From: Lysinibacillus sp. FSL K6-0232
Lineage (GTDB): Bacteria > Bacillota > Bacilli > Bacillales_A > Planococcaceae
DNA length: 64,000 bases
Reading direction: 5' to 3'
Assembly: GCF_038008325.1 (NCBI RefSeq)
Contig: NZ_JBBOYW010000001.1
Span: 1,416,001-1,480,000 of the forward strand
The translations under genes were made by a program, and so were the position numbers. Each line of letters begins with the position of its first letter. Position 1 is the stretch's first letter. The notes beneath the pieces are model-generated. The model was not told where the DNA came from, did no database searches, and was given only the letters and a program-made list of their open reading frames with translations. This document shows, piece after piece, positions 56,746 through 64,000 of the stretch.

Positions 56746-56974
56746 CTGAAGGGCAGTATCCATTGTGAACGGCACCTTCACAAGCGCAAAACTTACAAAC
56801 AATAAATATCTGCCTTGATCTTGAAAAGACAGGGACGGAAGAAAACGATATGTTCAATAGGCTTGGGATATACTAATCAAGCTTACGTTATGACCTTTGT
56901 TTAATACAACAGGTCTATTCCCCATGAACAAAGCACAGCCCTTCTGTCCATTTTTAGCACAGAAGGGTATTTTT
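56746..56974 (+). ncRNA. Structured leader RNA upstream of panBCD (candidate pan-motif cis-regulator)
   Basis: About 225 bases between a good promoter and an intrinsic terminator, with no plausible ORF. Stems seen: TGAAGG (56747-56752) with CCTTCA (56775-56780); CCTTG-A-TCT with AGA-CAGGG around 56812-56834, leaving a bulged A; GCTTG with CAAGC near 56862-56882; GACC with GGTC near 56892-56915. GAAGGGC at the 5' end (56748-56754) can also pair with GCCCTTC (56938-56944), which is the left half of the terminator. That gives a switch between terminator and antiterminator. Pan-motif RNAs with bulged adenosines are known upstream of panB in Bacillus; whether this is one I cannot prove. Confidence 0.65.
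56939..56974 (+). terminator. Intrinsic terminator in the panBCD leader
   Basis: CCCTTCTGT pairs perfectly with ACAGAAGGG, 11-base loop, then TATTTTTG. It ends about 30 bases before panB, so it must be passed or prevented for the operon to be expressed. Confidence 0.88.
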
Positions 56975-57004
56975 GTTTTCTTCCCTTAAAAAGGAGGAGT
57001 AAAA

Positions 57005-57841
57005 ATGAAAACAACTTCAGATTTTATCAAAATGAAAGCAGCAGGCGAGAAAATAGCGATGATCACTGCCTATGATTATCCCGCTGCTAAATTTGCTGAA
57101 GCTGCGGGTGTTGATATGATTCTTGTCGGAGATTCACTAGGAATGGTCGTGCTTGGCTATGATTCTACAATGCCAGTAACAGTAGCGGATATGGTACATC
57201 ATGCAAAAGCAGTACGACGTGGTGCAAAGGATACTTTTGTGGTGGTGGATATGCCATTTGGCTCGTATCACGGTGCTATTCATGACACATTAAAAACAGC
57301 CATTTCCATGATGCAGCAAACGGGTGCAGATGCCTTGAAGGTAGAGGGTGCTGGCGAGGTGATTGCTGTTATTCAAAAATTAACGGCTGCTGGTATTCCA
57401 GTCGTTGCCCATTTAGGCTTATTACCACAGTCAGCAGGCGTGCTTGGTGGCTATAAGGTGCAAGGGAAAACGGCTGAGCAGGCTGCCGCGCTGATTGAGG
57501 ATGCTAAAAAGTGCGAGGAGGCTGGTGCTTGTGCGGTTGTATTAGAATGTATCCCACATCAGCTAACAGAGCTTGTGGCAGCAAATCTTATTATTCCAAC
57601 AATCGGCATCGGTGCAGGAGTAGAGGCTGATGGACAGGTGCTTGTATACCACGATATGCTCAGCTACGGCTCACATCATGTACCAAAGTTTGTCCAGCAA
57701 TTCGCAGATATGGGCAAGGAAGCAAGCAGTGGTATGGTGGAGTATGTAGAGGCGGTCAAAGCTGGCACATTCCCCGCACCAGCGCACTTCTTTACGATGA
57801 AAGAGGAAGCATTGGATCAGCTATATGGAGGCGTCAAGTAA
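57005..57841 (+). CDS. panB: 3-methyl-2-oxobutanoate hydroxymethyltransferase
   Basis: 278 residues, TIM-barrel. [14 protein letters not shown] and [19 protein letters not shown] contain the metal and substrate residues; [12 protein letters not shown] and [17 protein letters not shown] also match. First committed step of pantothenate synthesis (ketopantoate). ATG 57005 behind AAAGGAGGAG. One-base overlap with panC. Confidence 0.96.
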   Translation: MKTTSDFIKMKAAGEKIAMITAYDYPAAKFAEAAGVDMILVGDSLGMVVLGYDSTMPVTVADMVHHAKAVRRGAKDTFVVVDMPFGSYHGAIHDTLKTAISMMQQTGADALKVEGAGEVIAVIQKLTAAGIPVVAHLGLLPQSAGVLGGYKVQGKTAEQAAALIEDAKKCEEAGACAVVLECIPHQLTELVAANLIIPTIGIGAGVEADGQVLVYHDMLSYGSHHVPKFVQQFADMGKEASSGMVEYVEAVKAGTFPAPAHFFTMKEEALDQLYGGVK

Positions 57842-58695
57842 TGAAAGTCGTAACGACAATCCAAGCATTAACGACAGAAATACAAGCAGCAAAGCAAACG
57901 CAACAAACAATTGGGCTTGTGCCAACGATGGGCTATTTACATGATGGGCATTTAACATTGGCACAGGCAGCTCGTGCTGAAAATGATGTTGTTGTGATGA
58001 GTATTTTTGTGAACCCAACACAATTTGGACCAAATGAAGATTTTGCAAGCTATCCTCGGGATTTACCTAGAGATACAGCTTTAGCGGAGTCTGCTGGTGT
58101 CGATATTGTATTTGCGCCAAGCGTGGAAGAAATGTATCCACATGATGGTGGCATTCGTATTGCGGCAGGTCAGCAAGCAACCATTTTGTGCGGAGCGAGT
58201 CGCCCGGGGCATTTTGATGGCGTGTTACAGGTTGTAGCGAAATTATTTCATTTAACACAGCCAACACGAGCATATTTTGGGCAAAAGGATGCACAGCAGG
58301 TTGCGATTATTGCCACAATGGTACGGGATTTTAATTTCCCTTTAGAGCTGCGTGTTATACCAGTTGTACGTGAGGCGGATGGCTTGGCAAAATCCTCTCG
58401 TAATGTTTATTTAAGCGAGCGAGAGCGTCAGGAGGCTCCTGCTATTTACGAAGCCCTACAGCTAGCTCGGGATAGCTTTTTAGCAACTGGTAATGCCGCA
58501 AGTGCGCTTGCAAAGGCAAAGGCTCATATTCAGGCGAGAACACATGGCAATATTGATTACATTGAATTATTGGCATACCCAGATTTAACACCTGTTACAG
58601 CGACAACCGAGCAGGTGCTATTAGCAGCCGCCGTTTATATTGGCAAAACACGCTTAATTGATAATTGTATTTTTACTGTGAAAGAGGGACTGTAA
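57841..58695 (+). CDS. panC: Pantothenate synthetase (pantoate-beta-alanine ligase)
   Basis: 284 residues. [13 protein letters not shown] contains the HIGH-like motif (HDGH), [15 protein letters not shown] follows, and KMSK-like KSSRNVYLS is seen. It joins pantoate and beta-alanine using ATP. ATG shares its first base with the panB stop (TAATG). Confidence 0.96.
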   Translation: MKVVTTIQALTTEIQAAKQTQQTIGLVPTMGYLHDGHLTLAQAARAENDVVVMSIFVNPTQFGPNEDFASYPRDLPRDTALAESAGVDIVFAPSVEEMYPHDGGIRIAAGQQATILCGASRPGHFDGVLQVVAKLFHLTQPTRAYFGQKDAQQVAIIATMVRDFNFPLELRVIPVVREADGLAKSSRNVYLSERERQEAPAIYEALQLARDSFLATGNAASALAKAKAHIQARTHGNIDYIELLAYPDLTPVTATTEQVLLAAAVYIGKTRLIDNCIFTVKEGL

Positions 58696-58696
58696 A

Positions 58697-59080
58697 ATGC
58701 TACGAATGATGATGAATAGTAAAATTCACCGCGCGACAGTGACACAGGCTGATTTAAATTATGTTGGCTCGATCACTATTGATGAGGATATTTTAGATGC
58801 AGTAGGGATGCTGGCAAACGAGAAGGTACATGTTGTCAATAATAACAATGGCGCTCGCTTTGAAACATATATTATTGCGGGCAAGCGAGGGTCAGGTGTC
58901 ATTTGTGTAAATGGCGCAGCAGCACGACTTGTCCAACGTGGCGATATTGTTATTATTATGTCCTATGCATATGTGGATAATGATGAGGCAAAAAATCATA
59001 AGCCAACTGTTGCCATTATGGGCGAGGGCAATACAATTCGAGAAATGATTGCTTATGAGCCAGAAGCAACGGTGATGTAA
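58697..59080 (+). CDS. panD: Aspartate 1-decarboxylase
   Basis: 127 residues, same length as in B. subtilis. Self-cleavage between Gly24 and Ser25 in [10 protein letters not shown] makes the pyruvoyl cofactor; [13 protein letters not shown] and [15 protein letters not shown] are conserved. It supplies beta-alanine to PanC. Start ATG 58697, one base after the panC stop. No clear terminator follows. Confidence 0.96.
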   Translation: MLRMMMNSKIHRATVTQADLNYVGSITIDEDILDAVGMLANEKVHVVNNNNGARFETYIIAGKRGSGVICVNGAAARLVQRGDIVIIMSYAYVDNDEAKNHKPTVAIMGEGNTIREMIAYEPEATVM

Positions 59081-59237
59081 AAAAATAAGCAATACCATTA
59101 AACTTTTCTCTATTAAGTTAGCATTTTAAAACACATATTTACTAAAATTGCGAATGTTCTAGTATTTTGTGTCATATTTATGTAGAATTTAGTTGTAAGA
59201 TTTATCATTCTATTGACTAGTGGAGGTATCATTTGCA

Positions 59238-61382
59238 ATGACAAACAAACGAAACAGATTTTACACAGCAACTGTAGCAGCATTGGCTGTAGCAGCATTG
59301 GCAGTAGCACCAGCATCAGCGGCAAGCCCTTTTTCAGATGTCAAGGAAGACCATGCCCACTATGAAGGCATTACTACACTCTATGCAGCAGGTATTGTCA
59401 ATGGATACCCAGGCGGTACATTTAAACCAGATACGAAAGTTACACGTGGACAAGCTGCGAAAATGATTGCAGGCGCATTGCAGCTAGATACAAAAAATGT
59501 AACAAATCCAAATTTTTCAGATGTTCCTGCATCGAATCCCTATTATGGTTCAATCGCAGCGCTTGCTGAGCTCAAAGTTATTTCAGGCTACGATGATGAC
59601 ACATTCCGTCCAAATCAAACGATTACACATGGTAATCTAGCGAAAATTCTAGGTTCTATTCCAACATTACCAGAATTAGAGAGTACTCAAGGCTATGCAG
59701 AAGATGCTAGTGTAACACGTGGACAGCTTGCAACCTTTATTGCAGAAGCATTAACAAAATCAGGTATCGAAACACCTGAAGTCCCAGAAACGCCTGAAAC
59801 ACCAACAGAAGATGGCTTTACATTATCAGTTTTACATGTAAATGATACACACTCTCACGCAGAGAACTTCCCTAAATTAGCAACAGCCGTAAAAGAGCAA
59901 CGTGAAGCAAAAGAAAATGTCTTAACATTACATGCAGGTGACGCATTAACAGGAACATTATACTTTAATGAATTCCAAGGTAAAGCGGATTTAGCGATGA
60001 TCAATGAAATCGGCTTTGATGCAATGGTGTTTGGTAACCATGAATTTGATTTAGGTTCATCACCTGAAGGTCTTCAAGCATTAGCAGATTTTGTAAAAGG
60101 TGCTAAATTCCCATTTGTTGGTGCAAATGTAGACTTCTCAGCAGATGATAAATTCACTGGTTTATTTACAGACTTAGTGTCAAGTGAACCAGAAAACGGC
60201 AAGATTTATAATGGTATTGTTAAAGAAATCAATGGTGAAAAAGTAGGTATTTTCGGTTTAACAACAGAAGAAACGAAAGATATCTCTTCCCCAGAAAAAG
60301 TGACATTCTCCAATTATATTGATGAAGCGAAAAAAGCAGTGACTGCATTTGAAGGCATGGGTGTTAATAAAATTATCGCTTTAACGCATATCGGCTATAA
60401 TGATAATCCAAATGTTGATAATGATATTTTATTAGCCAAAAATGTCCCGGGTATTGATGTCATTGTTGGTGCACATGATCATAAGAAATTAGATGAACCA
60501 TTTGTTGTTGATACAAATACAGTGGGCGAAGAAAAAGATGCAACATTGATCGTACAAGCAAATGAGTATGTGAAATACTTAGGTACGCTTGATGTAACAT
60601 TTGATGACAATGGTATTGTGACAGAGTATGAGGGTGAATTAATTGACCTTGGAGAAGTAGCAGAAGAGGAAGCACTTGTAAAATTATTAGCACCATATAA
60701 AGAAAAGGTAGATGCAGCAAACAATAAAGAAATCGGTGTAACGTTGACGGAGGAATTAGCAAATCCACGTGCAAGTGAAGATAGCCTTGAAAGTGTACGT
60801 AGTAACGAAACAGCACTAGGAAATATTATTACAGATGGTATGCTAGCAAAAGCACAACAATATACAGATAAAACAGTTGTTATGGCATTGCAAAATGGTG
60901 GCGGTATTCGTGCAGCAATTCCAGCTGGTAATGTTACAGTTGGACAAGTCATTACTGTCCTACCATTTGGTAATACATTGGCATTAATGGATGTTACAGG
61001 TGCAGAATTAAAGGCAGCCTTTGAACATTCAGTAAGAAATGCACCACAAGAAAATGGTGGTTTCCTACACATTGCAGGTGCGAAATTACAATATGATTCT
61101 TCAAAAGAAGCAGGCGCTCGTGTTGTGTCAATCGAATATTTTGATAAAACAACTAATCAATATGTAGCAATAGAAGATGGCAAAACATATACAGTCGCAA
61201 CAAATGCTTATACGGCTGGAGGCGGCGATGGCTTTGAAATGTTTGGAAAGGCCTATGAAGAAGGTCGTGTTACAGAATTAGGCTTATCTGACTGGGAAAA
61301 CTTCCAAGAGCAATTACAATCATTAAAAGAAGTGAAAACAACAACAGAGGGACGTATTGTTGATATTGCTCAACAGCAATAA
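59238..61382 (+). CDS. S-layer-anchored 5'-nucleotidase / 2',3'-cyclic phosphodiesterase
   Basis: 714 residues, secreted. Signal peptide 1-28; two good SLH repeats (about 32-75, FSDVKEDHAHYEGITTLYAAG, and 92-135, FSDVPASNPYYGSIAALAEL) plus a degenerate third; a Pro/Glu/Thr linker; metallophosphoesterase domain from about 198 (LHVNDTHSH, GDALTG, FGNHEFD, GAHDHK); and a C-terminal 5'-nucleotidase domain (NGGGIRAAI, TAGGGDGFEMF). SLH repeats bind pyruvylated wall polymer. ATG 59238 behind GGAGGT. It stands alone between panD and dinG, which are adjacent in B. subtilis. Likely role: phosphate or nucleoside scavenging at the cell surface. Confidence 0.92.
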   Translation: MTNKRNRFYTATVAALAVAALAVAPASAASPFSDVKEDHAHYEGITTLYAAGIVNGYPGGTFKPDTKVTRGQAAKMIAGALQLDTKNVTNPNFSDVPASNPYYGSIAALAELKVISGYDDDTFRPNQTITHGNLAKILGSIPTLPELESTQGYAEDASVTRGQLATFIAEALTKSGIETPEVPETPETPTEDGFTLSVLHVNDTHSHAENFPKLATAVKEQREAKENVLTLHAGDALTGTLYFNEFQGKADLAMINEIGFDAMVFGNHEFDLGSSPEGLQALADFVKGAKFPFVGANVDFSADDKFTGLFTDLVSSEPENGKIYNGIVKEINGEKVGIFGLTTEETKDISSPEKVTFSNYIDEAKKAVTAFEGMGVNKIIALTHIGYNDNPNVDNDILLAKNVPGIDVIVGAHDHKKLDEPFVVDTNTVGEEKDATLIVQANEYVKYLGTLDVTFDDNGIVTEYEGELIDLGEVAEEEALVKLLAPYKEKVDAANNKEIGVTLTEELANPRASEDSLESVRSNETALGNIITDGMLAKAQQYTDKTVVMALQNGGGIRAAIPAGNVTVGQVITVLPFGNTLALMDVTGAELKAAFEHSVRNAPQENGGFLHIAGAKLQYDSSKEAGARVVSIEYFDKTTNQYVAIEDGKTYTVATNAYTAGGGDGFEMFGKAYEEGRVTELGLSDWENFQEQLQSLKEVKTTTEGRIVDIAQQQ

Positions 61383-61400
61383 TATGTAACGATATACAAG

Positions 61401-61440
61401 CAAAGACCGCAATCTTATCTGAGGATTGCGGTCTTTATTT
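61401..61440 (+). terminator. Terminator of the 5'-nucleotidase gene
   Basis: AAAGACCGCAATC pairs perfectly with GATTGCGGTCTTT, 8-base loop, then ATTTG. Confidence 0.85.
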
Positions 61441-61526
61441 GCTCATAAAGGTGAGGTGAAAGGATGCCGCTAAATTAAATATATGATAAAATTCATCTAT
61501 CTAATGTGAACTGTGAGTTGAGATGT

Positions 61527-64000
61527 ATGATGGAAAGTCAAAAATATGCAATTGTTGATTTAGAAACGACAGGTCATTCACCAGCAAATGGGGACAGGAT
61601 GATTCAAATTGCAATTGTCATTATGAAGGATTGGGAAATTGAACGTACCTATACAAAATTTATTGACCCTGGGAAAGCGATCCCATCTTTTATTCAAGAT
61701 TTAACACATATAACGGATAAGGATGTAAAGGATGCCTTACCATTTGAGGCACATGCCGATTACATATATGAGCTGCTAGCTGATTGTGTATTTGTCGCAC
61801 ATAATGCAGATTTTGACTTATCCTTTTTACAGGCAGAATTTAAACGAGCTGGTTTACCGAAATGGCAAGGTAAAAAAATGGACACGGTGGAGCTAGCGAA
61901 AATTCTATTCCCTATGTCCCTTAGCTTTAAATTAGGCGATTTAGCAGCAGACTTGCATATAGAGCTAACAAATGCCCATCGTGCGGATGATGATGCACGT
62001 GCGACAGCAGAGCTTTTTAAACGCTGTTGGAAGGAGCTACTAAGCCTACCACAGCTAACACTAGAGCAAATGCATAAACGCTCGTTTCGTCTAAAATCAA
62101 ATATTTCCCAGTTATTTTTTGAGGCATTGCAAATTAAACGTCAGCACGTTACAACAAATGACAATGTACATTACTATCATCATTTGGCGATTTGTAATGG
62201 ACGCAAGCAGTATAGTAATGCGAAGGAGTCCATTGATTATCCTCAAACTATAGCAGAGAAGGTAGCCTTAATGTCAAAAGCTATGTCTAATTTTGAGGAG
62301 CGCCCTGCCCAATTTATGATGATGGATACAATATGGCAAGCTCTACATGCCAAGCAGGAGTGTGTCATTGAAGCCTCCACAGGGATCGGTAAAACAGCAG
62401 GCTATTTACTGCCCGCTATCTTATATGCGCAGGCAGCCAATAAAAAAATAGCTATCAGCACCTATACTTCTTATTTACAGGAGCAGCTTGTAGAGGAGGA
62501 GCTACCAAAGATTGAAGAAATTCTCGGCACAAGAGTGAATATTACTGTACTAAAAGGCATGCAGCACTATATCGACCTTGAACGCTTTGAGCAGTGTATG
62601 GCTTATGCAGATGAATCCTATGACGATACACTGACCATTTTACAAATTCTTGTGTGGCTAACGAAAACGGAAACAGGTGTGTTAAGTGAGCTAAATGTTT
62701 CAGGCGGCGGCCAGCTCTTTTTAGAGAAAATACGTAAAATACCAACTGACAAGCCGTCTAAGAGCTTTGATTTTTATGAGCAGGCTTTACAAAATAGTGC
62801 AGTGGCAGACTGTATTGTGACGAATCATGCAATGGTGCTAAGTGATTTAGTGCGCCAAACACCCATCTTTACACAAATTGATGGCTGGGTAATTGATGAG
62901 GCACATCAATTTATTCAAGCCGCTATGCAGCAGGATGAGGTGATGTTCTCCTATACGCAATGGAAATATATTTTAGGGCAAATTGGCACAATGGAGGATA
63001 CAGCCCTTTTTCAGCAATTCAGTGCTGCCGCAAAGAAGAAGCAACGTATATCGATGCAAAGCCTACAGCGACTCGATGCCCAATTTATCCGTTTACAGCG
63101 AGCATTCGATGACACCATTCAGCAAGCTTTGAAAACAATACAGCAGCTTACAAAAGGAAAGCAGGCTACTAGTAGTAAACGCACCTTATTTTTAGAGGAG
63201 GCGGCATTGGCCAAAGAGCCTTTTATGCAAGTGAGTAAGCTGGCTCAGCAATGGCTTGATCTTGCAATGGAGGCTGGTAAAGCCTTTGAAAACACGCTTG
63301 AGCAGTTAGATAAAAGCGATTGCTATATTGTGACAGAATGGCATTATTGGATTCGTGAGCTCAAAATAAAAATTGCTGAATGGGAGGATATTTTCCTAGC
63401 ACCACAGGATGGCAATTCAGTATGGCTAGAATTTGATATACGTAGCATCCCCGGTAGCTTGCATGTTTTTAAAAAGCCTATGAATGTCACAACTGTTATT
63501 AATCAAGTATTAGCACCGATTCGTGAAGAGGCAAGCATTGTTTGGACATCAGGGACATTAACAGTGCCAGGCAATGAGCGCTTTGTCACACGGCAATTAG
63601 GTATTGCCAATGATATTGAAGTCATGAAGCTACAAGCACCACCAGCCTATTATGCGGGCGCAAAGGCATATATTGTCACAGATATGCCAGAAATTCAGCA
63701 TGTTAGTCAGGAAGAATATATTGAGGCAGTCGCTCATGCGATTACACGTACAGTGCGAATGACAGAGGGGCGTTGCTTTGTGCTCTTTACCTCACAGGAT
63801 ATGCTGCGAAAAACAGTCGAGCTAATTCAAGATAGCGAACTGCTGGATGATTATATGCTGTTTGCGCAAGGTGTAACAGGAGGCAGTCGTATGCGTATTT
63901 TAAAATCATTCCAAAAGTTTAGCCATGCTGTGCTTTTTGGCACAAATAGCTTTTGGGAAGGTGTAGATGTGCCAGGTGATGCACTCGCCTCTGTGATTGT
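61527..64000 (+). CDS. dinG: DinG-type helicase with N-terminal 3'-5' exonuclease domain, 3' end missing
   Basis: About 824 codons are visible; the gene runs off the window (full length near 930 in B. subtilis). N-terminal DnaQ-like exonuclease: Asp11 and Glu13 in VDLETTGH, HNADFDLSF, and HRADDDA (DEDDh pattern). Then an XPD/DinG superfamily 2 helicase: Walker A EASTGIGKTAGYL (about 282-294), DEAH in GWVIDEAHQF, and NSFWEGVDVPG at the window end. The cysteines between motifs I and II that hold an Fe-S cluster in E. coli DinG are not evident, as in other Firmicute enzymes. Start: two adjacent ATGs (61527, 61530) with a weak site. Confidence 0.93.
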   Translation, partial: MMESQKYAIVDLETTGHSPANGDRMIQIAIVIMKDWEIERTYTKFIDPGKAIPSFIQDLTHITDKDVKDALPFEAHADYIYELLADCVFVAHNADFDLSFLQAEFKRAGLPKWQGKKMDTVELAKILFPMSLSFKLGDLAADLHIELTNAHRADDDARATAELFKRCWKELLSLPQLTLEQMHKRSFRLKSNISQLFFEALQIKRQHVTTNDNVHYYHHLAICNGRKQYSNAKESIDYPQTIAEKVALMSKAMSNFEERPAQFMMMDTIWQALHAKQECVIEASTGIGKTAGYLLPAILYAQAANKKIAISTYTSYLQEQLVEEELPKIEEILGTRVNITVLKGMQHYIDLERFEQCMAYADESYDDTLTILQILVWLTKTETGVLSELNVSGGGQLFLEKIRKIPTDKPSKSFDFYEQALQNSAVADCIVTNHAMVLSDLVRQTPIFTQIDGWVIDEAHQFIQAAMQQDEVMFSYTQWKYILGQIGTMEDTALFQQFSAAAKKKQRISMQSLQRLDAQFIRLQRAFDDTIQQALKTIQQLTKGKQATSSKRTLFLEEAALAKEPFMQVSKLAQQWLDLAMEAGKAFENTLEQLDKSDCYIVTEWHYWIRELKIKIAEWEDIFLAPQDGNSVWLEFDIRSIPGSLHVFKKPMNVTTVINQVLAPIREEASIVWTSGTLTVPGNERFVTRQLGIANDIEVMKLQAPPAYYAGAKAYIVTDMPEIQHVSQEEYIEAVAHAITRTVRMTEGRCFVLFTSQDMLRKTVELIQDSELLDDYMLFAQGVTGGSRMRILKSFQKFSHAVLFGTNSFWEGVDVPGDALASVI

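Noticed and set aside
56746-56974. 6S RNA, SAM, lysine or c-di-GMP riboswitch in the pan leader
   Set aside because: The core sequences of these classes as I know them are not present; a pan-type or new leader fits position better.
60479-61072. 197-codon frame on the minus strand inside the 5'-nucleotidase gene
   Set aside because: Lies wholly opposite a well-conserved gene with all catalytic motifs; its Ser-rich composition is what antisense of biased codons gives.

Overview
The window is about 64 kb of low-GC Firmicute chromosome. Spore genes (sleB, ypeB, spoIVA), menaquinone and heptaprenyl genes, bacillithiol genes (ypdA, bshA) and gene order all point to Bacillales. Order follows the Bacillus subtilis segment running fer-recS, sleB-ypeB, cmk, der, gpsA, spoIVA, hbs, folE-mtrB, hep/men, ndk, cheR, aro, qcr, ypj, dapB, bshA, cca, birA, panBCD, dinG. 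An S-layer-anchored 5'-nucleotidase and the local gene losses and gains suggest a Lysinibacillus/Solibacillus-type member of the Planococcaceae; that placement is inference from memory, not a database match.

Layout. 1-4.7 kb: a cut-off acetyltransferase, a soluble chemotaxis-type transducer, two transporters, fabI and an unrecognised gene. 4.7-9.3 kb: ferredoxin, YpbB/RecS helicase pair, a LysM protein and a phosphoesterase. 9.4-15.2 kb: YpdA, asparaginase, PrsW, the SleB/YpeB germination pair and a c-di-GMP flagellar brake. 15.2-27.3 kb: cmk, S1-type protein, der, gpsA, yphE-yphF, spoIVA (with a good sigma-E promoter), hbs, folE, mtrB, the hepS-menG-hepT operon and ndk. 27.5-31.2 kb: a three-gene fatty-acid cassette (thiolase, dehydrogenase, acyl-CoA ligase) placed between ndk and cheR. 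31.7-38.9 kb: cheR and an aro-hisC-tyrA-aroA supraoperon that lacks the trp genes. 39-45.2 kb: ypiA-ypiB-ypiF, the qcrABC menaquinol:cytochrome c reductase, ypjA and a zinc metallopeptidase.

45.2-49.7 kb is the accessory part: two unrelated insertion sequences surround ypjC and a small membrane protein. The IS1182-type element sits exactly in the stem-loop terminator of the upstream gene and has duplicated the whole 30-bp hairpin; it also carries stem-loop terminators at both ends and a GC-rich structured repeat. The IS4-type element has a roughly 10-bp target duplication, lies 37-45 bp upstream of ypjC, and has a stem-loop covering its transposase ribosome-binding site.

49.7-64 kb: ypjD, dapB, mgsA, bshA (without the usual bshB1), cca, birA, a PadR/DUF1700/DUF4097 envelope-stress-like operon with a palindromic operator over its promoter, then panBCD preceded by its own promoter and a roughly 225-nt structured leader RNA with mutually exclusive stems and an intrinsic terminator, an SLH-domain 5'-nucleotidase, and the start of dinG, which runs off the end.

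Most of the window is ordinary core genome. I saw no CRISPR array, rRNA, tRNA, prophage or recognisable defence system. The signals most worth following are the pan leader RNA, the terminator-targeting IS1182 element, the PadR operator and the changes of gene content against the B. subtilis order.
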